Of a stretch of 64,000 bases of DNA, positions 12,901 to 22,659 are shown one piece after another. The notes under the pieces are model-generated. The model worked only from the letters and a program-made list of their open reading frames with translations. It ran no database searches and had not been told where the DNA came from. Source of the DNA: Amphiduros pacificus (taxonomy: Eukaryota > Annelida > Polychaeta > Phyllodocida > Hesionidae); assembly GCA_949316495.1 (NCBI GenBank), contig OX439005.1:40112682-40176681 (forward strand), written 5' to 3'. Position 1 is the stretch's first letter. Each line of letters begins with the position of its first letter. The position numbers were made by a program, and so were the translations under genes.

Positions 12901-15900
12901 GCCTTTATTTGCTGATATAATGAAGCTTGTACATACTGACTATGGTCTCCCAGAACTTTGAGACCAGGCCTTTATTTGCTGATATAATGAAGCTTGTACA
13001 TACAGACTATGGTCTCCCAGAACTTTGAGACCAAGCCTTTATTGGCTGATATAATGAAGCTTGTACATACTGACTATGGTCTCCCAGAACTTTGAGACCA
13101 GGCCTTTATTGGCTGATATAATGAAGCTTGTACATGCTGACTATGGTCTCCCAGAACTTTGAGACCAAGCCTTTATTGGCTGATATAATGAAGCTTGTAT
13201 ATATTGACTATGGTCTCCCAGAACTTTGAGACCAAGCCTTTATTGGCTGATATAATGAAGCTTGTACACACTGACTATGGTCTCCTAGAACTTTGAGACC
13301 AAGCCTTTATTGGCTGATATAATGAAGCTTGTACACACTGACTATGGTCTCCCAGAACTTTGAGACCAAGCCTTTATTGGCTGATATGATGAAGCTTGTA
13401 CACACTGACTATGGTCTCCCAGAACTTTGAGATCTTGCGTACCATCAGTAGAAATGAGACATAGGCATATAACGTTTTTACTGTGAGGGATACATCTACA
13501 AATGATACATGACTGAATGTGGACCTTTATAGGCTATTTTTATCAAATATTGCCAGTGACCTTGAAGTGACTTTTGAATGACTTTGAAAATGAAACTCTT
13601 ATTTCTATGGATCTTACTATACATTTCAATATTCAATCATTTGTATCTTTCAAAAATGAGCTCAAAGAGTCTTTATTGATCAAAATCCGTTCACAATTAA
13701 TAATATTAGAGCAATTTTTAATTTTGGACCAATCTGCAAGGGAAATTAGAGGGAATTTTGATATGCTAAGCTATTTTGAAACAATATCTATTATAATAAA
13801 AGCTTATTGGTTGTTAATTTATGAAAGTACATATTGTACTGCATAGAAAAACAATTTAATGCTTAAGTCCACCAATTTGAAGATTTATTAACAAGCTAAA
13901 TTTGGTAAGAAATAGTTTGAATGTGTACAAAAGGTGTACAAAAGATGAAAATTGACAGACTTTAAATTGATCCAATGCAATCTTTTAAAGTTTCATACAA
14001 ATATAATATAAATGTAATTTTAAAAAACACCAATACAACGATAATGAACTGTCCAAGTATGTGAAAATGTGCCAAATTTGCAATATAAAAAATCAGGTGA
14101 CAAGAAATGTATTAAAAGTAAACATAGATGGATTACCTCATTAAATAGCTGATATCTTTCTGCAATTTCTGATATATCTTTTTGGGTTTTTGTAATGAGA
14201 AGAAGGTGCTAAAATTATCTCTTGAATATGTATATCATTTGGAGAATGTGTTCTATTTTTGGCGCCATTTATGCTGGATGAAAGTGACACCATGTACCCA
14301 CTGCAACAGGAAGTTCCGTACTACCCATTTCATGTTCAATGTCTCACATTTCTAGTGGCGACTTGCAGAGCCTAGTATCTGCTGCGGAGAGTATGCACAA
14401 TGCAGAACTGTTAAGAATTGAGCTTTGAAAGCGATGTTGGAGTGTCTCCTTAACTCATTGCTTGCTTTTTGTGGGTCGGTTTAACCATTGTATTGTCTCA
14501 GAAGAGTGGAGGCTCCTTGATAAATTCAGTTCAACAATATAATAAATCTTCTGCAGACATACATCCTGGTACCTGTCATGACTGTTATGATTCTTGTCCT
14601 CTGATCAAAACTATTTTTTCAGTATGATATATACAGATAATTATGTTCTATTTGCAGGAAATAGATCGACATGTATTTCACATGAAGAATTTGAGGAATC
14701 TATGAGAACAGTTTTGTCCAAGTATGCCAAGGAACGTTTTCTCTCAAATGGCATGGAAACTACTAATGACACTCCGTGGAATGTCCGAAATTCAATATAT
14801 TTTGCCACTACTGTCATCACAACCATAGGTACATATATTCTATACGGGCGCTATATTTTGCATATTATAGAATAATTATCTATCATGTCAAGGACCTGCA
14901 ACATGGCAATTCAGTGTGGCAGCATTATATCTGCTACAAGTAGGTCTCATCACGAAATGACTGAAATAATGTTGAAAGTGATGTAAAACCGCAAACAAAC
15001 AAAACCAAAAAAATAATTATCAGTCCCTGCCGTCATCAGTGAAAATAAGCGTTCAGATCTGGCTGCAGGTCATGCATATTCATTAAAAACATATTGGGCA
15101 CCACTATTGTAGCACTTGGGTTGGACAATGGTTTATGATAGGACACTTTAACCCTCCACCAATCTATGGGCATAATCCAGGTGTTCATTGTTTACATTTC
15201 AGGGTATGGCATGTTGTCACCCTCCACCAGTGGGGGTCGCATTTTCTTTAACTTCTATGCCATCGTTGGCATACCTCTGTGTTTGTTGTTACTAGCTGAA
15301 CTCGGCAAAAAAGTATCTTCCAGTTATCAGAAAGTTACCGGGTACGTTTCAAAGTTACACACTCATAATTAAGTTTTGATAATGATATGAGGACACAGAT
15401 ATTATGGTTCGTGTGTGTCATTTGTATGTCACGTATTCTGTACTTAAACTAAATCAAATAATTAAATAACTAAATCAAGTTATTAAATCACCTTTCCTTA
15501 ATGAATTCAAAACAGAAAATAAGTAACTTTATCTCAAAGGAAACTTTCCCTTGATTTTTATATATTGAGAGTTGTAAAAATATAATGACTAAATCATGTT
15601 GTTTGTATCTTTGTGTTTGAAAATACATTAATTGTGTATTGCTAATTAAGTTGATACAATATAAGAGCTTTGATTATTACAATTAACACGATACCACAAA
15701 ATTCACACGAAGTTCCCTTTCAATTTTGATGGATTTATATACACTTGATTTGTCTATTCAGGAATATAAATCTTCTTCGTCGTCATGCTGTGTTGAACAT
15801 TGCCATTGCTCTGCTGCTTGGGGCTATTATAAATGTGATTATTCCTTCTGCGGTATTCTGCGCCCTGGAGGAGGGATGGGACCTCTGGATAAGTATCTAT

Positions 15901-16447
15901 TTTTGTTGTGCCACTCTCACCACTGTCGGCTTTGGAGATTATGTGGCTGGCCAAGGTAAGCAACGCTTTTATAAAAATATATTATGCTTCTCTGTGGTCA
16001 GATTGTGCAATTTACATGTTATTTCACTAAGATAAGCCACATAAACATAATATATAACACACTTACTGTCTTTTTTTCAGACCTAAGTGGCAGAAGTGCA
16101 GTAGTCAAAGTGTTGTATACATTTTCAATCATCGTATGGACTGTTGTTGGTCTGTCTTGGCTTTCCGGGGTTATAAGTTTTGTACAGGATACGTTTTCGA
16201 AAAATCTAACCAAAGTCTCAAATATAAACGTAATCAACAAATTTTATTCCAATCTCATATGCATGTCCAAATTAAAGTTCAATACAGTTCAAATTAAATT
16301 CACCATTCCACTAAGTCTTTTAATCAATTTTGCTCATTGTCGATTTTTTCCCGTTAATACTCCTATATCAAATGCTAACAGACAAATGTTTATATATTTT
16401 AGGAAAAGGAAAACACAAAGGATGGTAATGATGAGATCCCTAAGTAA
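951..16447 (+). CDS. K2P-A: two-pore-domain potassium channel, TALK/TASK-2-like
   Basis: Six exons: 951-1095, 14658-14828, 15203-15341, 15762-15955, 16081-16229, 16403-16447, giving about 280 residues. All introns are GT-AG and the phases (1,1,2,1,0) join one frame. Exon 1 gives M1 (MVTCKALLLLALATIVYTVL). Exon 2 gives the extracellular cap, with an N-glycosylation sequon (NRST) beside the cap cysteine, and the first pore helix ending TTIG. The first filter GYG is split by the intron. Exons 3-4 give M2, M3 and the second pore (TTVGFGDYVAG); exon 5 gives M4 (WTVVGLSWLSGVISF). The product should be a plasma-membrane leak K+ channel working as a dimer. The VAG after the second filter and the GIPL after M2 are typical of TALK-type channels. 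The last exon is least certain: I chose a donor at AAC|GTAATC because it falls where K2P-B has its last intron. Without that splice the frame reads on to 16604. Intron 1 is 13.6 kb and full of repeats. Confidence 0.85.
2866..5892 (-). CDS. LINE ORF2: endonuclease and reverse transcriptase
   Basis: 1008 codons without a break. The N-terminal 230 residues form an exonuclease-endonuclease-phosphatase domain: LRIMTYNSTG, the metal-binding Glu in FIQETWL, GGDMNLDF and a terminal CIDHFNV. The reverse transcriptase spans about residues 480-760: FIDATKAFDRVRHDKLF, NGIRQGGIISPLMFCVYMDE and GYADDLTLLVPS (catalytic YADD). The C-terminal 240 residues are helical with scattered Cys. No RNase H domain is visible. 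It nicks target DNA and copies its own RNA in the nucleus. Confidence 0.93.
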   Translation of the reverse strand: MKNNLRIMTYNSTGMASDKQDFLNEMIADKDPDIIFIQETWLLNSNKNTILRNISSQYMANGVSAVRDGELSRGRPHGGLGILWKKDMMDCVQFLTIEDTNRACAVEIKYRNERLLCINMYMPVDNHRKTHVDIDFIQTLDCIELFIEKSNCARVVFGGDMNLDFSRHNAHDVYFKDFLQRLNFIHTLDLPVAEKGYTYYDCANEAKSCIDHFNVHYALCDSVLCIQRCEHALNPSKHLPVIMDLSIETVRRPVEVEEDPQPEPAICWHRVTEIHTKQYQQRQQKLISELKDYDVACCSDVMCESGAHRDQIDSWCSELIDCCLSADAVFPRVKKQSRNRPGWSEDVKPYKDECLWWHNVWVGCGKPSVGMIYDCMRDAKRQFMYANRRNKRREAQLRDEKMVVAVAESRSRDFFKEVSKMHPRDRLPDTVDGQSDPAVIAENFASKYRQLYNSVPPSAEGMERVNIHVRQQCVQYEEEDRVVTAENINDAVDYLKANKSDGDRGLISNHLIMSGAGMREQLPKLVTTIITHGYQPKDVLIGTISSIPKSKKESLCTSTNYRGITLCSSIAKLIDVIMIMRYQRLLSTSEMQYAFKKDHSTTMCTLMLKEVVNYYLDNKSEVYACFIDATKAFDRVRHDKLFQLLIDRGVPALALRSMLDLYQRQVMRTVWRGHHSTVFETCNGIRQGGIISPLMFCVYMDELLNRLEAGGVGCWVGRHYYGALGYADDLTLLVPSVSGLRTMVASCEGFGEEYSVGYNPVKTKCMLFSRRAVTAKPLVELNGSALAWVDSTEHLGNHLESTLSEKKEIREKKGDLIGRVNTVLATLARSSDLVLASVFNSQCAHFYGAQAWDLTDREVESFQRTWNRCVRRLLRLPYRTHTRYLPHLLGTCSDMDQIYRRSLKMIQTMIKSDNSRTAFMASLCAGTAKSVIGRNVRVIAKRLKAEVSEVMTSGHGMLKHAYIDECTDHDHIALSLIMEMRECICSSKMIAGFNVSNMEDILNEVCEN
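5889..6941 (-). CDS. LINE ORF1: putative RNA-binding protein
   Basis: 350 codons from the first ATG at 6941; the open frame itself runs further upstream. The middle is low-complexity and rich in Q, G, N, R and K (a basic NRRPNRGKKKG stretch). The C-terminal 90 residues (FQVQITNVSPSLSATDITRY onward) look like the compact RNA-binding fold found at the end of ORF1 in several non-LTR groups. It overlaps ORF2 by ATGA. The expected role is to coat the element's RNA. I do not recognise its clade. Confidence 0.75.
   Translation of the reverse strand: MIDSVKDIIPDGQFFHGRKDSPNRPASDVMIDDILDMFKALDNVNQSEVITPRFVSDDGARIPGGPEESGNMMSMYQDISAHQRQLRKLQETLTSVISDVAQNRKNISDMKESQVVSVQRDGTSSAVGGSSQGATPRVSDADSQATGSAGKQQGQQRGTVAPNDTEHGGLPVPPGVEEVQNTDRDGTQRRYVTAVTRRHQPKPGTAMRGNEATDGENFQTVGPNNNRRPNRGKKKGNNSALDRKKDVKAVGTADDSDLLLAGPETFQVQITNVSPSLSATDITRYVEGKDTEMNPLSVEDISTEGWSTKRFLLTFQYKHHDVILSHDFWPKRIFFKRWFTRKQKVTENQL
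7467..7781 (+). mobile_element. Full-length tRNA-derived SINE (family 1) with 14-bp TSD
   Basis: The head is tRNA-like with an A box (TGGCGCAGTTGG) and a B box (GGGTTCGAACCC), followed by a central part (GACATGACAATTCAGTGAGG) and a 3' part ending ACTGAAATAATG...GTGATGTAAAA and an A-rich tail. It is flanked by a perfect target-site duplication, TTACCCCTTAAGGG, at 7453-7466 and 7782-7795. It sits in intron 1 of K2P-A. From memory, the central and 3' parts resemble conserved-domain SINEs of molluscs. Confidence 0.93.
8190..8480. repeat. Cluster of very short tandem duplications
   Basis: Three small sets: TTCCTATTTTACCTAG (three times, 8197-8240), ACTGGGTCACA-type units (8338-8386) and AAATAATTCTAAACTG units (8401-8450). 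Simple slippage products in intron 1 of K2P-A. Confidence 0.7.
9165..9346. mobile_element. MITE-like element with 27-bp inverted ends
   Basis: The left end TCTCACTGTAGCGAACAGGC (continuing to 9191) is the imperfect reverse complement of the right end at 9320-9346 (CCGCTTGGCCTGTTTACTAT). The inside is 128 bp and non-coding. The right end runs straight into the first unit of the 67-bp satellite. Confidence 0.65.
9345..13432. repeat. 67-bp satellite array, about 61 copies
   Basis: Head-to-tail units of exactly 67 bp (start GACCAAGCCTTTATTGGCTG) with few differences. Each unit holds AAGCTT and a hairpin GGTCTC-10 nt-GAGACC. Shared variants show block copying: the rare CCTTCATTGG occurs at 10221 and 11293, exactly 1072 bp (16 units) apart, with the same variants downstream. 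CCTTTATAGG followed by TATATAC recurs 1407 bp (21 units) apart. It lies in intron 1 of K2P-A. No coding signal. Confidence 0.97.
14883..15011 (+). mobile_element. SINE family 1, 5'-truncated copy
   Basis: Only the central and 3' part is present (ACATGGCAATTCAGTG... to the CAAA-rich tail); the tRNA head is missing. It lies between exons 2 and 3 of K2P-A. Confidence 0.85.
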
Positions 16448-17054
16448 TGTCAACCCCAGTGATGATTATAATGGATCTGACTATAATGTTGACCACACAA
16501 ACTTTATAATAGAACACATTATGAGAAATAACAAAGTACCGTGTTATGTATTTGAATGCTTAAAGTTCCAGCTTGGATTCTTTGAATTTTGGAAACATTC
16601 TTAGTTTCAGTACCTCTACAGCAATTTGTTTCTACATTTGTTGATATTTTCCACGTAAATCGAACATGCATTTAAATTGAACATGAATGTTAACCAAGTA
16701 AACGTATATAAATCAAAAGAATATTATGTATATTTTAAAACATATTGTAAACATCATGTGGGCTTTGTATGTCATATTACATTAAATGATATTAGGTTTT
16801 TATATAGCGCTTTTATTCATAAAGGGGGTGGGACGTTGGTAAGGTTTGTCTTTCTGTCTTTTTTATAGATTTACAAATCTATATTGTCAAATATTAAAAC
16901 AGTTCACATAACCGTAATCATTTCTCAATGTATATCATTTTGACTTATTTCTATATAAGAAACGATTTTCAAGATAAAATAGAAGCTATGGCTGACCACA
17001 CGAGACAAAGTGAAACAAGACAAAGTGGTGCTCCACATGTAACACGGATGGAAA

Positions 17055-17182
17055 AAATACAAACAAAACAAAAATTACAATGAACAAAACCAAAATTACA
17101 ACAAACAAAACAAAAATTAAAACAAACAAAACAAAAATTAAAATAAACAAAACAAAAATTAAAACAAACAAAACAAAAAAAG
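17055..17182. repeat. 21-bp A-rich tandem repeat
   Basis: About six units of AACAAAACAAAAATTAAAAC and close variants, downstream of K2P-A. Low-complexity, non-coding. Confidence 0.85.
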
Positions 17183-17275
17183 GAATAAACAGAAATTGAA
17201 GCAACTATTGCAAACTGATAGGGGAGTTGAAATTATCTTTGTTCATCTTTCAAAAACATTTAATTTGGTATATTA

Positions 17276-17355
17276 TAACAAAACATCCCGAGTCGGGGAA
17301 TCTGTGTGAGCGGATCCAGTGAGTTGGGGATCCGTCCTCCATCCCCAACGAACAA
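17276..17355. mobile_element. Foldback element, partial copy
   Basis: AACAAAACATCCCGAGTCGG ... GAGTTGGGGAT matches the left arm of the palindromic element at 63583-63735. It contains its own short hairpin, GTTGGGGAT-CCGTCCTCC-ATCCCCAAC. The outer right arm is missing. Confidence 0.7.
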
Positions 17356-18350
17356 AAAACCTAAACATTCTATTTCCTTGAGAATGGCAATGATTGAAAG
17401 ATGAGTATATATGTGTCGCAAGGGATTTTCCGTATTAAGTGTTACAAGCATTTCACATTTTGGGACATGACCTCGAGTCCAGGAAGGAGAGCTATGGTTC
17501 CATCATGCTGCACCATTACGTGTCAGGTTTTAATGCAATATTTGACCAATTGTTTTGTGTCATCTTGACCTATCAGAATACAGCTTCTATCAATGTTGGA
17601 GATGAAAATGCCGACGTCTTAAATGTCAACGCCCATCATTCTCATCGTTATCTAAAGCATTATTTTCAAAGAGATATTTCTTGTTAGTGCTTTCACAGCT
17701 TGGCTACAGCAATCACAAATGATTTGAAGTCAAGACATAATTCAAATTCAGGTATAATGTGTATATTCGCTTATGAAATAAAACATGTGATTAAGGAAGG
17801 TGGACATCTTCCTTAATCACGTGATTTATGATAATGCAAAGAAACTTCAATGTCAATATTTGATGCCCCAAAAGGGTCATGAATAAAGTTTAATTGAAAC
17901 ATTTTTTGGAATGTGTATTATCAAGTCTTGAGGATCGATACCCAGACTAAAGGCATGCAGTACATTTGTATTGCTTTTAAATGTGATATTTATAAAGATT
18001 CAAATAAAGAAATGATAACTTTTTTTATATCTATAAACCTTTATTCATAATCCAATATAAAATGTACATGAGGAATACAAGATGGTACATTTACAATTGC
18101 TCGCGAATATTCAATTTAAATGAATGATAATTTCAAACTCAGATCATTTTGTGTTTTCGTCTGGGTGACAGGTAAGTGGAGGTTTGTTGAGCATTGATTC
18201 AAGACAGGATTCATAACTACCAGTTAGGTACTCAGGTTGAACACAAATCAAGTGAACGCACTCCTTATATTATGCATTTTTAAAAGATAAACATTGTATT
18301 CGACATCAATTGATATCATTATCCATACATGTTTTTATCACTTAACCTTT

Positions 18351-19698
<1,348 letters not shown>

Positions 19699-20046
19699 TC
19701 CGCCAGGATTTCTACCAACCTCTAGCTCCAGTTATATTGATAGGGCAAAAGATCATTTAGGTAATCCCTCTCTTGAAAAGGATATCTGATCTTTTATAAG
19801 GGGCCATTGATTTTTATTGATTTTATTGATTAAGAGGACTGCATGTTTGTGTCAAATGGTATTGATTAAATGATTAAATGTTGGACCCACATATTTGTGG
19901 ATATGACATACACATGATAGGTTCAATGTAGCATGCCAAACAAGACTCTTGAAATTAATTCAAACTTTGTCATTTAACAAAACGTGAAAAGTGTTTGTAT
20001 GCAGTCACTCTGCGGAGACGGATGAATTACAACACCTCTGAATAGC

Positions 20047-20366
20047 TTTGTTTGTTTGTTTGTTTGGGGTTTTACATCACTTTCAACATTATTTCAGTTA
20101 TTTCGTGATGAGACCTACTTGTAGCAGATATAGTGCTGCCTCACTGAATTGTCATGTCGCAGGTCCTTGACATGACAACCCACCCGGTCACAGATTTACA
20201 AGGACAACGGGTTAACCCTTTGGCACAGGCCTCAGCTCATGTGGGAAATTGTATCATGAGTTCAATCCCGGCACGGCCGGGGTTCGAACCCACGACCTTT
20301 GGATCACCACAGAGGAACTGGTGCTAATATGCTGGCACCCTAACCAACTGCGCCACGGCCCGTGGC
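20047..20366 (-). mobile_element. Full-length SINE family 1 with 12-bp TSD
   Basis: Inverted full copy: a TTTG-rich tail at the left, then the conserved parts, then the tRNA head with B and A boxes at the right. It is flanked by the duplication CCTCTGAATAGC at 20035-20046 and 20367-20378. It lies between the two sulfotransferase genes. Confidence 0.94.
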
Positions 20367-20631
20367 CCTCTGAATAGCATTAAACCGTAAATAACAAATT
20401 TTACATTATGAAATTATCTTTATTTTCTCTTGTATGTAAAAATATAAATCGAGAGTCGATATATACCAATGATTTTCAACGAAAGGTTCTATGTAAAATA
20501 TAAATACACAAATTAGTATATAAAATATTTCAAGGCCTGAAGTATTTCATTAAAGAGGAGAATTTGAGATTGATCTGAACGCGGGATAAAACAAAATATT
20601 CTGATATTGGAATGGTCTACATTTGATTAAA

Positions 20632-22659
20632 TTATTGTTTAAATGCGATTCCAGAATTACTTAATCTTTGCTCATAAAGACTATCCACTTTATCACTCTG
20701 GGCTTGGGAAAAATAATTGATCCAATCTCCAACCTGTCCTTTTCTGATGAACTCTGACACTTTAGAATTAAAGACGGATAGTTTAGCATTGGTTGCGGAG
20801 TTCTTCTTCATGGCATCAAATGTTGTTGCTTTGGTAATCGTGGCAATATCTCCCCGACAAAGATCCTTTTCCAGGAAGCTGGAAACCTGGGTGACACCCT
20901 TTTCCAAATCTTCAATCAAATCTTCATACTTTAGAATCAGAACATTTGGATTATCCCCGAGTTTCCACCAATTGAGATTGAAATCAAACCAGCTTCCACC
21001 ACAAAGCCTGTCCTCATCAAAAATACTAAAAAACTCGTCCCAGTTTCCGGTAAAACATCCTAACTCCGCGTTCATACGATAGAAGTGATAATAGGATACC
21101 AGAACATCCTTCAGATTCCTCATCACAATGATGAACTTAGTCTTCTTATTATTAATCGCAGATTCAAAGAAACTTGGAGGAAGGTGTGATTTCATCAATC
21201 TAGGGGATGGTCTGTTGATGACGTCATCAATCGTGGGAGGATTGCCTCTTCTTTTGATCTCCAGGAAGGGTACTCTACTGTTGAGACTGGCTGACTGTGC
21301 CTTCTCAGTGTCTGCCTCGTTCATTATAAGATATACTATCTCTTGCATCCAAGTTGTCCCTGAATAAAATCAACGTTATTTTTCATAAATATGATTCTCT
21401 GAACAACGTCTCTTTAATCGACTTTTCCTAATATAATTTTGTGAATGTTTTTTTCGATTTTTTATTCGTTTTACGTCACTTTCGTCTTAATTTCAGTTAT
21501 ATCATGATGAGACCTATTTGTAACATATAGTTCTGCCTCACTGAATTGTCATGTTGCAGGTTCTTGACATAACAATCCATCAGATCACAGATTTACAAAG
21601 ACAGCACGGCTATGCATAATTCATCAGACAATACTGACCAATCAGAAGAAATCAGTAGGAGTAGGGTAAGGAATTGTAACCATTTCAGAACTGATCAATG
21701 ATTGTACAATTATTGTCTCAAATATCTGATATCAGGTGAAATCCTGTGCACTGTATAAGGTTAGAGCCTGTTTTTACCGGGGCGAGAGGAGAGTGGAGCT
21801 GTTGGGCCACCCATCCAATTCTCATGGGGGGGGGGGGTATGCGGGCGTGAGCTAACTCGCCAGGTGTCGCCTCCATGCTCCCGCCAATATCACCCTCATT
21901 CAAACTTAATAATTCATGTATTGGAGAAGGTGGGCGTGTTTGGTGTGTGTTTGTGGCATTCGCTTTATGTTAATAAAGCTCTTTCTCCACAACCCTATAC
22001 AAGCGTAATGTTATATCTCTAATGGATTATTATACTGAATATTAATTATATGCATATATGAACAGACGTTCATATTGCCAAATGATTATTAGTAACCGGA
22101 ACTGAGATTGTGGTAGATAGATTTCTTTTAAAAAATAGATCTGATCTTAAGTCATTTAAAAAAACAGATCTGATCGATCAAATTGCGAAATATTTCATAT
22201 ATCATTATATACAAATCTGATTTGGGTTAACATATATCACAATATATAAATCTGATTTAGTGTGTGTAGTGAAAATATATATCACAATATAAAAATCTGA
22301 TTTTGAATTATGTAGTACACATATACCACAATATACAAATCTAATTTAGGATAATTTAGTAAACATATATCATTATATACAAATCTGATTTAGGATTTGT
22401 GGTAAATATATCTCACAACATACAAGTCTAATTTAAGATTATGTAGTAAGCATATAATACAATATACAAATTTAATATAGGAAATGTAGCAGACATCTAA
22501 CACTATATACCTACCTGACTTAGGATATGTGGTAATAACTACATCTGAATCCCTCCATTCCATGGTTTTGACCCTATCTAGGACGTGTGCTGGGAAGTGT
22601 TCCCCCATCACCATCCCATCATACACGTGCTCCCCCGGCATTCTGTGACTTGACGACAT
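20632..22659 (-). CDS. SULT-2: cytosolic sulfotransferase
   Basis: Two exons on the minus strand: 22659-22515 and 21359-20632, joined in phase 1 to give 290 residues. The PAPS loop is canonical (YPKSGTTWMQ, residues about 45-54) and is split by the intron after SG, exactly as in SULT-1. Further motifs: KSHLP with the catalytic histidine, VMRNLKDVLVSYYHF with the Arg and Ser that bind the 3'-phosphate of PAPS, and RKGQVGDWINYF near the C terminus. The N-terminal part (YDGMVMGEHF...HVLDRV) aligns with SULT-1 (YDGVLLPGHF...YIMDRV). The start is the first ATG of a frame beginning MSSSHRM. The 1.15-kb intron contains a decayed SINE fragment and a tandem repeat that appears to derive from this gene's own exon 1 donor site. 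A likely AATAAA is at 20419-20424, about 210 bp past the stop. Cytosolic enzyme; acceptor unknown. Confidence 0.9.
21441..21607 (-). mobile_element. SINE family 1, decayed fragment
   Basis: Diverged 3' and central parts (ACGTCACTTTCGTCTTAATT, CTCACTGAATTGTCATGTTG) in the SULT-2 intron. The tRNA head is lost and the divergence is higher than in the copy 1.1 kb away, so this insertion is older. Confidence 0.8.
22205..22514. repeat. About 44-bp decayed tandem repeat made from the SULT-2 exon 1 donor
   Basis: About eight units spaced 35-45 bp. On the minus strand the unit reads ACCACAAATCCTAAATCAG then ATTTG. The functional exon end reads ACCACATATCCTAAGTCAG then GTAGG. The exon end and donor are therefore the first unit of the array; in the intronic copies the donor GT is AT. 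Confidence 0.8.

Larger units (their letters stand above)
16448..18350. other. Spacer between the convergent K2P-A and SULT-1
   Basis: Holds the A-rich 21-bp repeat and the partial foldback element. CTTCCTTAATCACGTGATT near 17805 mirrors ATGTGATTAAGGAAG just before it (a 15-bp hairpin). The 3' UTRs of both genes end here. No gene seen. Confidence 0.5.

Noticed and set aside
9345-13432. CRISPR-like array
   Set aside because: Units are contiguous 67-mers with no unique spacers, in an animal intron; this is a satellite.
16230-16604. Long C-terminal extension of K2P-A read straight through from exon 5
   Set aside because: The sequence after residue SNIN is low-complexity and unlike channel tails; the matching intron position in K2P-B supports splicing to 16403. 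Not fully excluded.
21760-21900. GC-rich island with a G run in the SULT-2 intron
   Set aside because: Different base composition but no coding, RNA or terminal-repeat structure that I could support.
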